A stretch of 51,276 nt of DNA from Candidatus Hydrogenedentota bacterium (GTDB taxonomy: Bacteria > Hydrogenedentota > Hydrogenedentia > Hydrogenedentales > SLHB01), in the NCBI GenBank assembly GCA_016215105.1, contig JACRLJ010000041.1, positions 1-51,276 on the forward strand. Direction: 5' to 3'. Position 1 is the first letter of the stretch. Every line of letters begins with the position of its first letter. Of the stretch, positions 37,317 to 45,946 are shown in pieces. The position numbers and the translations under genes are program-made. The notes under the pieces are model-generated. The model did no database searches, had not been told where the DNA came from, and saw nothing but the letters and a program-made list of their open reading frames with translations.

Positions 37317-38045
37317 TTAAGCGCACCCGGCGGCTAATTGCGACTCGGCCTCAATCGCCCTGGGGAATAGTATGTAGTTTTCTTTGTGTACGTGGATGTG
37401 GGTATCGATCTCAAGCTCGTGCAGCCCGTGCAGCAGCGCGCGGTAGGTGTTGCAGGCCCACTCGGGAGGAGTGTAGTCGTCCGTCAATTCCCGCATCCGC
37501 GCCAACGCCTGGCCGGCGCCCTCGTGTTCGGCCTCCATCACGCGAATTGGATTGGACACACTGCCAAAACAGGCGCCGCTGTTGGAGTCACCCTGCTCGA
37601 TGCGGCAAATGGCGGGAAAGAGTATGCGTTCCTCTTTGGCCTTGTGCGCGTCCATTTCGTCCGCGAATCCGCGGAATACGCGTTGCACCTCGATCAAGCG
37701 TGGATCTTCCGCGCCATGAACCTTGGCCACCTTCTCCGACATTGCGCCCAGGCGGGGCAACTCGCGGATCAAGTTCGCGTGATGGGTCGCAAGAATGTGC
37801 TCGACCAGTTCGCACTGCGTCATCGCAGCGCAATCCGGCTGGTCACCCGCAACGGACTCCGCGTCGTCGGTCGTGATCATTTCGATCAGGTCCTGCGGAT
37901 CGAGACTCTTCTTGGCGCAGGCTTCGGCTACCGTCATCTTGCCCGCGCAACAGTAGTCGATGCCCAGGCGCTCGAACAGCCGCGAACGACTCGGGCGCTC
38001 CGTAACCAGTTCGCTAATCGTTGTGCTCGTCGCAATCGTAGTCAT
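37317..38045 (-). CDS. Iron-sulfur cluster repair di-iron protein (RIC/YtfE/ScdA)
   Basis: A 242-residue protein of the RIC family, which repairs iron-sulfur clusters damaged by nitric oxide or oxidants. The N-terminal ScdA_N (DUF542) domain has ISELVTERPSRSRLFERLGIDYCCAG with the conserved Cys pair. The hemerythrin-like domain carries the di-iron ligands in VEHILATHHANLIREL, DAHKAKEERILFP, MEAEHEGAGQAL and DTHIHVHKENYILFP. GGAGG lies six bases before ATG 38045. An AT-rich promoter with an imperfect dyad precedes it. Confidence 0.94.
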   Translation of the reverse strand: MTTIATSTTISELVTERPSRSRLFERLGIDYCCAGKMTVAEACAKKSLDPQDLIEMITTDDAESVAGDQPDCAAMTQCELVEHILATHHANLIRELPRLGAMSEKVAKVHGAEDPRLIEVQRVFRGFADEMDAHKAKEERILFPAICRIEQGDSNSGACFGSVSNPIRVMEAEHEGAGQALARMRELTDDYTPPEWACNTYRALLHGLHELEIDTHIHVHKENYILFPRAIEAESQLAAGCA

Positions 38046-38134
38046 ATCGGTCCTCCGAATCGTTGGGGTGTCTTACCCGGCCGCGTCCGGCGCAAACAGG
38101 CGCCGACCTGACCAAGTTATCTCAACCTTGTTCA

Positions 38135-38163
38135 ATTATACATAAACGCATGTCATTATACAA
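38135..38163 (-). promoter_or_regulatory. Promoter and imperfect dyad of the RIC gene
   Basis: On the minus strand TTGTAT (38163-38158), a 17-base spacer and a perfect TATAAT (38140-38135) form a promoter about 80 bases before the start codon. The same region is an imperfect dyad (AATTATACA and AATTGTATA, 7 of 9), a plausible site for a nitric-oxide or redox-responsive repressor. Confidence 0.55.
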
Positions 38164-38293
38164 TTATTTGCGTGCATCCTTCAGGTCCAGCACGAATACC
38201 TCCCCTTCGCCGGTGGCTACCGCCGTAGCGCCTCACGCGCTCTTGACACACGAGAGGCGCGCCCACGGACGCCGTACTCGGTGTCGAGTCTCC

Positions 38294-39527
38294 CTACAGA
38301 TTGAAGCGCAGGAACCGGTCAACGAGCGGGGTCTTCCGCACCGTGTCCGACTCATCGGTGAAGCGGCCGTCTTCGTCGGCAAGCCGGAATTCATGCAGCC
38401 CGAACCGGCGCAGCGGATCGAGAATGCGGCTCCGGGCCATGTGCGCCCGCAGATCACTGTACGGGTTGCGCGGGATTTCCTCGGCGACCGCCGGAAGCAA
38501 TAGCATCGGGGTCAATTCCGCTACGCTCCGCCAGTCCCCAGCGCGCTGACCGATCACGCAGAAGGAGTACGCAATCATGTGCTGCAGGTTATCGCACGGC
38601 GCCATCCTATCCATGAACGCCAGATTGAACTTCCTGAAGTAGGTCACAAACAGCGCCGCGTACAAGCCCCCCCGCCGCCGCGTCTGCGAGCAATTTCTCG
38701 CCCGCCCGCGTAATCCGGAATGCGCCTTTGGTCTTCTTGATCAGACCCGCCAATGTCAACACGATATGCAGCGACATCAACGGCATCACGTCCGATTCAT
38801 TGACAACCTTGCAGTACTTCCGCAGTGTTTCCACTAACTCCGGCGGGCAGCTCAGCGTTTCCAGCATCTGTTCCACGAATTTCCGATTGAAGTTACCCGA
38901 CACCGTCGTTTTCACACCGTTCGCCGCGGAGATCGCGTCCAGAAGCGCGCGGGCGTTCACCAGGATCTCCGCCCCCTGCAATTCCGCCAGCGGGATATTC
39001 TCAGTCAATTGGATTGATGACGACGGATCACGCCAATCGGCGTAAATCAGATGGTACACCTGCTCGGGAGAAAGGCCGCAGAGGTCGTCTTGAGGCCGGC
39101 TGTTCTGGGCGGCCATGAGTTCGCCTATCGCCGCCTCGATTTCTTCGATTGGTCGTCCGGCCAGCTCATCCACCACCCGATTCACGGCTTCTTGCATCCC
39201 CGGAGGGAGATTCGATCCCGGCTCGGCGTCAGGACGCCTCATCCCCTCGCCGTTCAAGACCCCCATCATCCGAAGCGACAGTTCGTCGAACCGGTCGCAG
39301 ATCTCCTCGTCCTGCGTGTGGTCGGCCACCCAGGTGAAGGCGCCGAGCAACTGTTCCACGTAGCGCCTCGGAAACTGATACGACAGACACTGCCCATCCG
39401 GCGCGCCACAACGCAAGCGCATGGTGATCTCCGGCTCGAGGCCAAATACCAAATCGAGTATCAGGTCCCGCTCCTCCGGCGTTAGCAGAAACGAGTATGA
39501 GTCGTCCGCCTTCTTTCGACTGGCCAA
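38294..39527 (-). pseudogene. Conserved hypothetical gene split by a frameshift in a G7 run
   Basis: Two adjacent frames form one protein. The first, from TTG 39527 (AAGGAGG four bases upstream) or ATG 39572, encodes about 300 residues with SFLLTPEERDLILDLVFGLEP, LSPEQVYHLIYADWRDP, VKTTVSGNFNRKFVEQML and FRITRAGEKLLADAAAG. At a run of seven C on the plus strand (38667-38673) the frame is lost. Dropping one base restores the natural continuation GLYAALFVTYFRKFNLAFM, on to TAG/stop near 38294, another 120 residues. The family is known to me only as a conserved bacterial protein with a C-terminal winged-helix-like LTRAGEKLL segment. The break may be real or an assembly or sequencing error. Confidence 0.75.
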
Positions 39528-39761
39528 GATGCCTCCTTCAGTCGGGCAATGGCTTTCTCTGTTTTCGACCATTCGGCTTCGGGCATAGGTAGACCCTCCG
39601 CCTCTACAATGGTTGCGCTAGCTGGGCCGAGGCAACTTCCCGCATTGCGAGAGTACAACGTCTTGGCGCCTCTGACAACCGTTCACAATCGTGCTAGACT
39701 AACCGCGGCAAGCACGGGCCAGGGTGGCGCCGGACGCGAAGCGGAGGGAACGGAGAATGCT

Positions 39762-41246
39762 ATGTCCAAGAACGCACTATCGGGTGAACGATTGATGAAC
39801 CGCCGGGACGCGTTACGAACCACCGCCGCCGCTACCGTCGCCGCGTTGGGTTCCGCTCAATTCAGCGCGACCGGCGCCGCGACGCGCCGGCCCAACGTTC
39901 TCCTCTTTCACTGCCACGACCTGGGCCAGTTTCTTCACTGCTACGGCGTGAAGACCGTCCGCACCCCCAACATCGACGCGTTCGCCATACAAGGCGTGCG
40001 ATTCTCCAGCAGCTTCTGCACGGCCCCGCAGTGCAGTCCCTCGCGCGCGTCCATGTTCACCGGCCGCTACCCCCACAACAATGGCGTCATGGGCCTGTGC
40101 CACGCGGATTTTGCGTGGGACCTCCGCCCCGAAGAACGCCATCTCGCGCAATTTCTCGGCGACGCCGGTTACGCCTGCGAGTCCATAGGCGTCGTCCATG
40201 AGACGTCCTCGGGCCCGAAGCGCTGCGGCTACGAAAAGCACATCAACACCGTCAAGGTATCCGAAGTCGCCACCGCCGCCATCACCCGCCTCGAACACTT
40301 TGCCAAGGACGAGAAACGCCCGTTCTTTCTCTGCGCGGGCAGCATCGAGCCCCATCGGCTACGCGATGAGAAGATCAAAGACTATATGGGCTTTCTCTCA
40401 CCCGAATTTGGACCCGACAGCACCGAGGGCATCGAAGTGCCGCCGTTCCTCCGCGATACCGAAGGCACGCGCGCTGAACTGGCCGAACTCCAGGGCGCCG
40501 TTCACCACGTCGACGAGCATTTCGGCCGTATCCTGTCCTCGCTGCGCGCGCTGGGCCTCGAAGAAAACACCCTGGTCATCTTCACGACCGACCACGGCTA
40601 CGCCATGCCGCGCGCCAAATGCTCGCTTTACGATCCGGGCCTGGCAATTGCGCTCCTGTTACGTTTGCCATCGCGCAAGGGATGGCACGGCGGCCGTGTG
40701 AACGACGCGATGATCACCAATCTCGACTACTTGCCAACAATTCTCGATCTCGCCGGAATCCCCGTCCCCGCCAATGTGCAAGGCTGTTCTTTCGCGCCAC
40801 TTCTTGACGGGCGTGATTACTCGCCCCGCGACGCCATCTTCTGCGAGATCAGCCACCACGACTATTACGACCCGCGCCGCTGTGTTCGCACCGCAAGTCA
40901 CAAACTCATTGTGAACTTCTCTTCCGCGCCCTCCTTCATGGACCCGTCCCAGTCCTGGCGCCCCCGCGCCGATACCGTCGTCCCGGAAAGCCACGCCCTT
41001 GCCTACCACAAGTGCGTCGAATTGTACGACCTCCTCACGGACCCGTTGGAGCTGCGGGACATCGCCGATGCGCCGGAGAACACCCAGTTGCGGCAGGGTC
41101 TCTTGGCCCGTCTGCGCAGGCACTTGGTCGAGACGAACGACCCCATCTGCCGCGAAGCCATCATGCCCCCGTTGCACAGGAAATCCCTTCGCCTTATGGA
41201 TATCCCCGACCCAGGCCAGCGCCAGGGAACCGGCCTCGGATCGTAG
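39762..41246 (+). CDS. Sulfatase with Tat-like signal, N-sulfoglucosamine sulfohydrolase-like
   Basis: A 494-residue sulfatase from ATG 39762 (GGAG six bases upstream). MNRRDALRTTAAATVAALG is a twin-arginine-type signal. The core opens with PNVLLFHCHDLGQFLHCYG, an arrangement typical of the SGSH-like S1 group. Cys91 in CSPSRASMFTGRYP is the residue converted to formylglycine by a maturase not found in this window. FFLCAGSIEPHR and FTTDHGYAMPRAKCSLYDPG supply further metal and sulfate ligands. It probably desulfates a polysaccharide and fits with the lyases at 21-35 kb. Confidence 0.93.
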   Translation: MSKNALSGERLMNRRDALRTTAAATVAALGSAQFSATGAATRRPNVLLFHCHDLGQFLHCYGVKTVRTPNIDAFAIQGVRFSSSFCTAPQCSPSRASMFTGRYPHNNGVMGLCHADFAWDLRPEERHLAQFLGDAGYACESIGVVHETSSGPKRCGYEKHINTVKVSEVATAAITRLEHFAKDEKRPFFLCAGSIEPHRLRDEKIKDYMGFLSPEFGPDSTEGIEVPPFLRDTEGTRAELAELQGAVHHVDEHFGRILSSLRALGLEENTLVIFTTDHGYAMPRAKCSLYDPGLAIALLLRLPSRKGWHGGRVNDAMITNLDYLPTILDLAGIPVPANVQGCSFAPLLDGRDYSPRDAIFCEISHHDYYDPRRCVRTASHKLIVNFSSAPSFMDPSQSWRPRADTVVPESHALAYHKCVELYDLLTDPLELRDIADAPENTQLRQGLLARLRRHLVETNDPICREAIMPPLHRKSLRLMDIPDPGQRQGTGLGS

Positions 41247-41299
41247 AATCTTCCGCCTCACGACAGCATCGAGCAAAGGAGGTAAGTCTTTGCGCCAGA

Positions 41300-41413
41300 G
41301 TAGTCCGGTTTTTCCAAAACCGGAACGTCCCCCAACATTAGCTCTCCTTCAGTCCTCATGCTCCGAAAAGTTCGATGCGCGCGTACCATCCGGCTTTGGA
41401 AAATCCGGACTAC
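41300..41413. repeat. Inverted-repeat element with self-pairing arms
   Basis: The 25-base arms at 41300-41324 and 41389-41413 are inverted repeats agreeing at 23 of 25 positions. Each arm also pairs with itself (CCGGTTTT-tcc-AAAACCGG in the left arm). It sits after the sulfatase in the gap 41247-41633. It may be a REP-type pair or a sulfatase terminator region. Confidence 0.7.
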
Positions 41414-41509
41414 CCATTTGCCAAACCGGTCCCGAAAGCCCTCGCGTTGAAATAGAGGTATCAACTCGAAATCGGCTATCACGATCGGAGGCTACATTCG
41501 CAAACTAAC

Positions 41510-41530
41510 TTGACAAAGTAATCTTGATTA
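41510..41530 (+). promoter_or_regulatory. TTGACA box plus TAATCTTGATTA palindrome before the Gfo/Idh gene
   Basis: TTGACA (41510-41515) is followed by TAATC-TT-GATTA (41519-41530). The same 12-base palindrome lies in the promoter of the cold-shock gene at 42903-42914. The -10 region here is weak (TTCTAA). The palindrome is a candidate operator shared by two genes. Confidence 0.5.
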
Positions 41531-41633
41531 AGGTTCTAAGACACCGCAGCCACTCAAAAAGTTGACACGTGGCCGCCGGGCCTGTAGCGTGCTGCCCCAT
41601 GTGACCGCGGACATGGAACGAGAGGATTCATTC

Positions 41634-42686
41634 ATGGGTAAGATGTTGAAGGTGGGTGTAATCGGTGTGGGCGGTATCGCCAAGGCGCATTTCCCCGGAT
41701 GGACTCAGAGTCCCATCGCGGAAGTGGCCGCGCTGGCCGATTTGGTTCCGGATACGCTAAAGCGAATAGGTGAAGCGCAAGGGGTAAAGAAGCTTTACGC
41801 CAAACCCGAGGACCTGATCGCTGATAAAGAGATCGACATCGTCGACATCTGCACGCCAAACATGTACCACGCCCCGCTCGCCATCGCCGCGCTCAAGGCG
41901 GGCAAGCACGTCATCTGCGAGAAGCCTCTGGCGCCGGCGCCGGCGGATATCAAGAAAATGATCGCCGCGCGGGACAAGAGCAAGAAGTTGCTGATGACCG
42001 CGCAGCATTTCCGCTTCGAGGGGACCTCGAAAGCCCTCAAGGCCGAAATCGACAACGGTGCCCTGGGAAACGTGTATCACGCGCGCGGCTGGATGCTGCG
42101 GCGCTCCGGCGCGCCAACCAAGCCCGGCTTCATTCACAAGAAGCACAGTGGCGGCGGCCCTTGCATTGATATCGGCGTGCATATTCTCGATCTGACGCTG
42201 TGGATGATGGGCAACCCTAAGCCTGTCACCGTGTCGGGCGTCACTCAGGACAAGTTGCGCCGCTTGCCGGGCGCATTCTCAAATTGGGGCGGGCCCATTC
42301 CGAAAGACTGGGACGTCGAGGAGTTCGCCGCCGCCTTCGTACGCTTCGCCAACGGCGCAACACTGGTCCTCGAAGTAGCGTGGCTGCTAAACCACCCCAA
42401 GACCCACGGCGAAGACATGCAGATGTGGCTCTACGGCGACAAAGGCGGCGCGCACTGGCCGAACAATGTGCTCCTGACGACGAACAACAAGACCAAGCAG
42501 CATCTGGACACGCAGTTGCAGAACGCGGATCACGGTGAGGCCCACGCAATGGAGTGCGTGGCCTTCGCAGAGGCCGTGGCGCATGGAAGACCGTCGCCCG
42601 TGCCTGCCGAGCAGTCATTAGACGTGATCACAATCCTCGATGGGCTGTACCGGAGCGCCAAAGCGAAGCGAGAAATCCTGCTCTAG
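41634..42686 (+). CDS. Gfo/Idh/MocA family NAD(P)-dependent oxidoreductase
   Basis: A 350-residue oxidoreductase from ATG 41634 (AGAGGA seven bases upstream). The Rossmann fold has VGVIGVGGIAKAHFPGW (GxGxxA type), then VDICTPNMYHAPLAIAALKAGKHVICEKPLA with the catalytic-region EKP. The C-terminal domain has HSGGGPCIDIGVHILDLTLWMMG, where the D-x-G-x-H active-site motif is complete. Family members oxidise sugars, inositols or amino sugars. The gene follows the sulfatase but is separated by a repeat and has its own promoter-like elements. Sugar substrate unknown. Confidence 0.93.
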   Translation: MGKMLKVGVIGVGGIAKAHFPGWTQSPIAEVAALADLVPDTLKRIGEAQGVKKLYAKPEDLIADKEIDIVDICTPNMYHAPLAIAALKAGKHVICEKPLAPAPADIKKMIAARDKSKKLLMTAQHFRFEGTSKALKAEIDNGALGNVYHARGWMLRRSGAPTKPGFIHKKHSGGGPCIDIGVHILDLTLWMMGNPKPVTVSGVTQDKLRRLPGAFSNWGGPIPKDWDVEEFAAAFVRFANGATLVLEVAWLLNHPKTHGEDMQMWLYGDKGGAHWPNNVLLTTNNKTKQHLDTQLQNADHGEAHAMECVAFAEAVAHGRPSPVPAEQSLDVITILDGLYRSAKAKREILL

Positions 42687-42714
42687 AGGCGCCCAAAATG
42701 TTCGCGGAGCTCAA

Positions 42715-42793
42715 GCGACAACCGGGGACTGACTCGCTTTTCGGCGGTTTGAGAAGCCTGTCTGTCCCCGCCTTTCGCGGCATTCGCGTCCAA
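42715..42793 (+). repeat. 79-bp dispersed hairpin repeat, copy 2
   Basis: Matches 35492-35570 with six substitutions and no gaps. The CGGGGAC/GTCCCCG arms are unchanged. It begins 29 bases after the Gfo/Idh stop codon. Confidence 0.85.
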
Positions 42794-42889
42794 GCACAGG
42801 ACTCTGTGCAGGATGACTCACTGCACGAGTTCACTTGTCGCAGTAACAATGAATAACGTGACTCCCGTGTAGAATGCGGAAAACAATTG

Positions 42890-42918
42890 TTGACTTTCTC
42901 AATAATCTTGATTAGAAT
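42890..42918 (+). promoter_or_regulatory. Promoter of the cold-shock gene with embedded TAATCTTGATTA
   Basis: TTGACT (42890-42895), a 17-base spacer and TAGAAT (42913-42918) form a good promoter. The palindrome TAATC-TT-GATTA (42903-42914) overlaps the spacer and -10 box, as a repressor operator would. The predicted leader is about 100 bases, a usual feature of cold-shock transcripts. Confidence 0.65.
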
Positions 42919-42985
42919 GAGGGTCTGATAGAGCATTTATTGCCCCTATCGTGCTCTGTCGTTACAACTACAAAAGGGGGCGAAG

Positions 42986-43001
42986 CCGTTCTCTTGAACG
43001 G
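42986..43001 (+). promoter_or_regulatory. Leader hairpin of the cold-shock gene
   Basis: CCGTTC-TCTT-GAACGG forms a six-base stem ending 10 bases before the AAGGAGGT ribosome binding site. It may take part in temperature-dependent translation, as cold-shock leaders do in other bacteria. Confidence 0.45.
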
Positions 43002-43026
43002 AAATCATTCGAAGGAGGTTAGGAAA

Positions 43027-43230
43027 GTGGCAATCGGTACAGTCAAGTGGTTTAGTGCGGAGAAGGGCTTCGGCTTCATCGTTCCGGAAGACGGTGGTAA
43101 GGACTTGTTTGTCCATCACTCGAACATCGAGATGAGCGGATTCAAGTCACTCCAGGACGGTCAAAAGGTTGAATACGAAGCGGGACAGGGCAAAAAAGGT
43201 CCGGAAGCGACCAAGGTCCGCCCCCTCTAA
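43027..43230 (+). CDS. Cold-shock domain protein
   Basis: A 67-residue CspA-family protein from GTG 43027, with AAGGAGGT seven bases upstream; the frame open to 42940 is leader. RNA-binding motifs RNP1 (KGFGFIVP) and RNP2 (DLFVHHSNI) are intact, and it opens with the typical [14 protein letters not shown]. It binds single-stranded RNA as a chaperone. It is monocistronic, with its own promoter and a strong terminator 27 bases after the stop. Confidence 0.96.
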   Translation: MAIGTVKWFSAEKGFGFIVPEDGGKDLFVHHSNIEMSGFKSLQDGQKVEYEAGQGKKGPEATKVRPL

Positions 43231-43256
43231 AATCTAGAGCTCATCGCGACAAACCG

Positions 43257-43282
43257 AAGCCCCGGCTAAGCCGGGGCTTTTT
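43257..43282 (+). terminator. Rho-independent terminator of the cold-shock gene
   Basis: AAGCCCCGGC-TAA-GCCGGGGCTT is a ten-base perfect stem with a three-base loop, followed by a T-run to 43282. Confidence 0.93.
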
Positions 43283-43342
43283 GGTATATAGGCGAGGAAA
43301 GGAAGGTCATTTCCAGCGGCGCTGGCGCCACGCTTGGGGACG

Positions 43343-44353
43343 CTACGTGGCGGAAGGATGTCCCATCATATCTACGAAGGCGCGGAAGTACTCCCGATCC
43401 AGGTCATTGAGCATCTCATCTTTCATGAGCGCCAACGCGGGAAACGATTGCATGGCGGGCTTGTAGGACCGCTTCGAGGTCAGGGCGTCGAAGATATCGC
43501 AAATCGTACAAATGCGTACCCAAGGGCCGATCTGATCGCCCTGAAGTCCGTCGGGGTATCCGCCGCCCTGAAGCTTCTCATGGTGATGACGAACTACGTC
43601 GAGAGCGGCGTCGGCGAGGGCGCCTTGCCGCCGGAGAATCTCGTAGCCGTGGACCGGGTGCAGTTTCATGCTCTCCCACTGCTTCTTGCTTAGTTTGCCC
43701 CGGCAGTTGATGATGACCGGGTCCAGCATGCTCTTGCCGACGTCATGCAACAGAACACCGTCTCCGAAATCGCGCATATGCTCCGGGTCTCCCAAGCCGA
43801 CGCGCTGCGCAAGCGTAACGGAGAATACGAACACGTTTACACTGTGTGTGTACGTGTAGTAGTCGAACGAGGTCACTTTCAGCAGATGCTCGAAGGCGTC
43901 CCGTTCGGCGTAGAGATAGCTGACGGTCGTTTCGACCAGATTCTTGCTGCGCCGGATAGCCTCGCCCGAACGGGGATCCTGCATGATCTCTTTGACGAGG
44001 CTCTGCGCGGAATCGTACAGGAGTACGGACTTGACCTCCTTATCGATGTCCGGCCGCGACAGAATCGAGGACAGATTCTGCTGCATGTACCGGTGATAGG
44101 CGCGCTCATCGCTGGATCGAATATAGAGGTGAGTAATCTTGTTTTCCGCGAGCCGCTGGAGCGCGTCCTCGGTGAACGCGAGGTCCTTCGCGCGATAGAG
44201 CACGGGCGTCTCATCCGGCTTCGACCGGACGAAGATCTCGAATTCGGTGACCGAATCAACCTGAAGGCTGATGATCTGTATCGGCAAGAACGAGCCCGCG
44301 CCCTGCGCTTGCACGCGCCACGCCGCCTTCGTTGTATCAATGGTATTCGTCAT
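43343..44353 (-). CDS. HD-GYP domain protein (c-di-GMP phosphodiesterase)
   Basis: A 336-residue cytoplasmic protein. The N-terminal 150 residues resemble the DUF3391-like region that precedes many HD-GYP domains (FEIFVRSKPDETPVLYRAKD, LQRLAENKITHLYIRS). The HD-GYP domain has FDYYTYTHSVNV, LLHDVGK (HD at 203-204), HHHEKLQGGGYPDGL (GYP at 265-267) and ICDIFDALTSKRSYKPAM, so catalysis is expected. It hydrolyses the second messenger c-di-GMP. An MshEN-HDOD protein lies 98 bases upstream on the same strand, so the two may act in one pathway. Confidence 0.94.
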   Translation of the reverse strand: MTNTIDTTKAAWRVQAQGAGSFLPIQIISLQVDSVTEFEIFVRSKPDETPVLYRAKDLAFTEDALQRLAENKITHLYIRSSDERAYHRYMQQNLSSILSRPDIDKEVKSVLLYDSAQSLVKEIMQDPRSGEAIRRSKNLVETTVSYLYAERDAFEHLLKVTSFDYYTYTHSVNVFVFSVTLAQRVGLGDPEHMRDFGDGVLLHDVGKSMLDPVIINCRGKLSKKQWESMKLHPVHGYEILRRQGALADAALDVVRHHHEKLQGGGYPDGLQGDQIGPWVRICTICDIFDALTSKRSYKPAMQSFPALALMKDEMLNDLDREYFRAFVDMMGHPSAT

Positions 44354-44451
44354 GGGCCTGCTCTCTATATCGAGTTTGCCGCGCTTCCAATCTGAGTCCC
44401 GGTATTTCCGAATATGTCCCCGTTTTTGAGACGGATAGTTTCCGTACCTGT

Positions 44452-45867
44452 CTACAAGACCGAAAGCGTGGACCCTGCGCCGGTCGTGACGCCTTGAAAC
44501 TGCTCCCAGAGCGCTAGGGCGTTGGCGGCCTCCAAATGAAGGATATCGAGGGCCGGTTCCAAGCCTTCAATCTCAGCGGGAAAGGTCTCCGCGGAATGCG
44601 CCATAGCCGCGGCCAACGCAATGATCGCGACGTTTTCACGGGCCTCGACGGCCAATGCCGGCGTGTGATGAAAGCGGATCGGTTCCGCGATATCCGGCGG
44701 CAGGCCCCACTGGCAGGCCAGATGGAATCCCGCCTCCGCATGGGTTAGCCCGATTACGCGCTGCTCTTCCTCGAGCACCTGCCGGATAGGGAGTGTCTGA
44801 TCGACCCTTCCGTATAATTGCGGGGCAACTTTGGCGAGTGCGGCGCGTCCCAGGTCGTGCATCAATCCGGCCGCCGATACGCCGAAACGGCGCTCATTGC
44901 CGGTCGCCTGCGCAATCATGCGCGCCGCGGCCGCGCAACACATTGAATCGAGCCAGAACGCCCGGTAATCGAGGTGCTTCGTCTTCTCGAACGTATCAAT
45001 GACCGCGCACGACAAGACGAGTGAGTATGTTTCCTGCATCCCGAGCATCGTGATCGCCATCTTGAGATTGTCAACATGGTTGGGCAAACCGTACGCCGCG
45101 GAATTCGCGAGACCGAGAACCTTTGCCGCGATGGGCGGGTCCAGCCCTACGATAAGCGCGATATCCGCAATGCGGGGCTCGGTGTCAGACATGACAGCGC
45201 GCAGGCGCTCTACGGTCTCCGGAAGGGCGGGTAATTTATCGAGAAGCCGGAGCGTCTGGACAACCTGGCTCAGACGGATCGGCGCCTCGAGTCCGTCATG
45301 ACCGGCCGCGGCGCGCGCCGCTCCCGGAGCGGTGGAGTCATCGACACTCGAGTAGTATCGTTCGATCGCTTTCCGAATGTCCCTTGGAGTGCACAGGATG
45401 GGCTTGACCCGGAGTCCCGTGATCTCCTCCAAAGCGTGAATCGTCTGGATGTCCAACGGGCATACCATGCCTACCGTAAGAAGCGGTCCCATCCGGTCAA
45501 TGGGGAAAATCTCATGTTCGACAGCCAAGTCCCTCGGTACGAGCTTAATCAGGCCGGCCGGGCAATCGTAGTTCGACAAATTGAAGCTAGCCACACCGGC
45601 TTGTTTAGCCAAGAAGGTCACAAAATCCTCCGGGCTCAGCGCGCCCAAGCCCACCAAGGTCTCAACGATCTTGCCGCCACGTTCCATCTGGGCTTGCAGG
45701 GCCTCTTCGAGATGTGCCTCGGTGATTACACCAGCCTCCACAAGAAGCTGCCCGATCAGCTTTCTCGAACGCTTGGATGGTTCAGCCGCTTTCGACACCC
45801 AGGGAAGTCCTCCTATCGTCTCCGATTTACGAGCCGGCTTTCCCGTTGGCTTGGTCCCTGGACCCAT
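44452..45867 (-). CDS. MshEN (GspE N-terminal) - HDOD signalling protein
   Basis: A 471-residue protein from ATG 45867 (GGAG six bases upstream). Residues about 35-180 form a T2SSE_N/MshEN domain: IGQLLVEAGVITEAHLEEAL, then FLAKQAGVASFNLSNY and a C-terminal ITGLRVKPILCTPRDIRKAI. Some MshEN domains bind c-di-GMP. Residues about 200-430 are an HDOD domain (LPALPETVERLRAVM, KVLGLANSAAYG, GLMHDLGRAAL, HAEAGFHLACQWGLP). HDOD proteins are non-enzymatic relatives of HD domains used in signalling. The T2SS ATPase core is absent. It sits directly upstream of the HD-GYP gene. Confidence 0.9.
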   Translation of the reverse strand: MGPGTKPTGKPARKSETIGGLPWVSKAAEPSKRSRKLIGQLLVEAGVITEAHLEEALQAQMERGGKIVETLVGLGALSPEDFVTFLAKQAGVASFNLSNYDCPAGLIKLVPRDLAVEHEIFPIDRMGPLLTVGMVCPLDIQTIHALEEITGLRVKPILCTPRDIRKAIERYYSSVDDSTAPGAARAAAGHDGLEAPIRLSQVVQTLRLLDKLPALPETVERLRAVMSDTEPRIADIALIVGLDPPIAAKVLGLANSAAYGLPNHVDNLKMAITMLGMQETYSLVLSCAVIDTFEKTKHLDYRAFWLDSMCCAAAARMIAQATGNERRFGVSAAGLMHDLGRAALAKVAPQLYGRVDQTLPIRQVLEEEQRVIGLTHAEAGFHLACQWGLPPDIAEPIRFHHTPALAVEARENVAIIALAAAMAHSAETFPAEIEGLEPALDILHLEAANALALWEQFQGVTTGAGSTLSVL

Positions 45868-45946
45868 GGTCTCTCCTCTTAACTTCCGAATTCGCGATTC
45901 GGTCGCAGTACACTTACACGGTAACGCCGAAAAACCAACAACTCCG

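Noticed and set aside
41280-41508. TTG-initiated frame after a strong AAGGAGG
   Set aside because: Its translation runs through the inverted-repeat element and resembles no protein; the Shine-Dalgarno-like sequence is probably chance.
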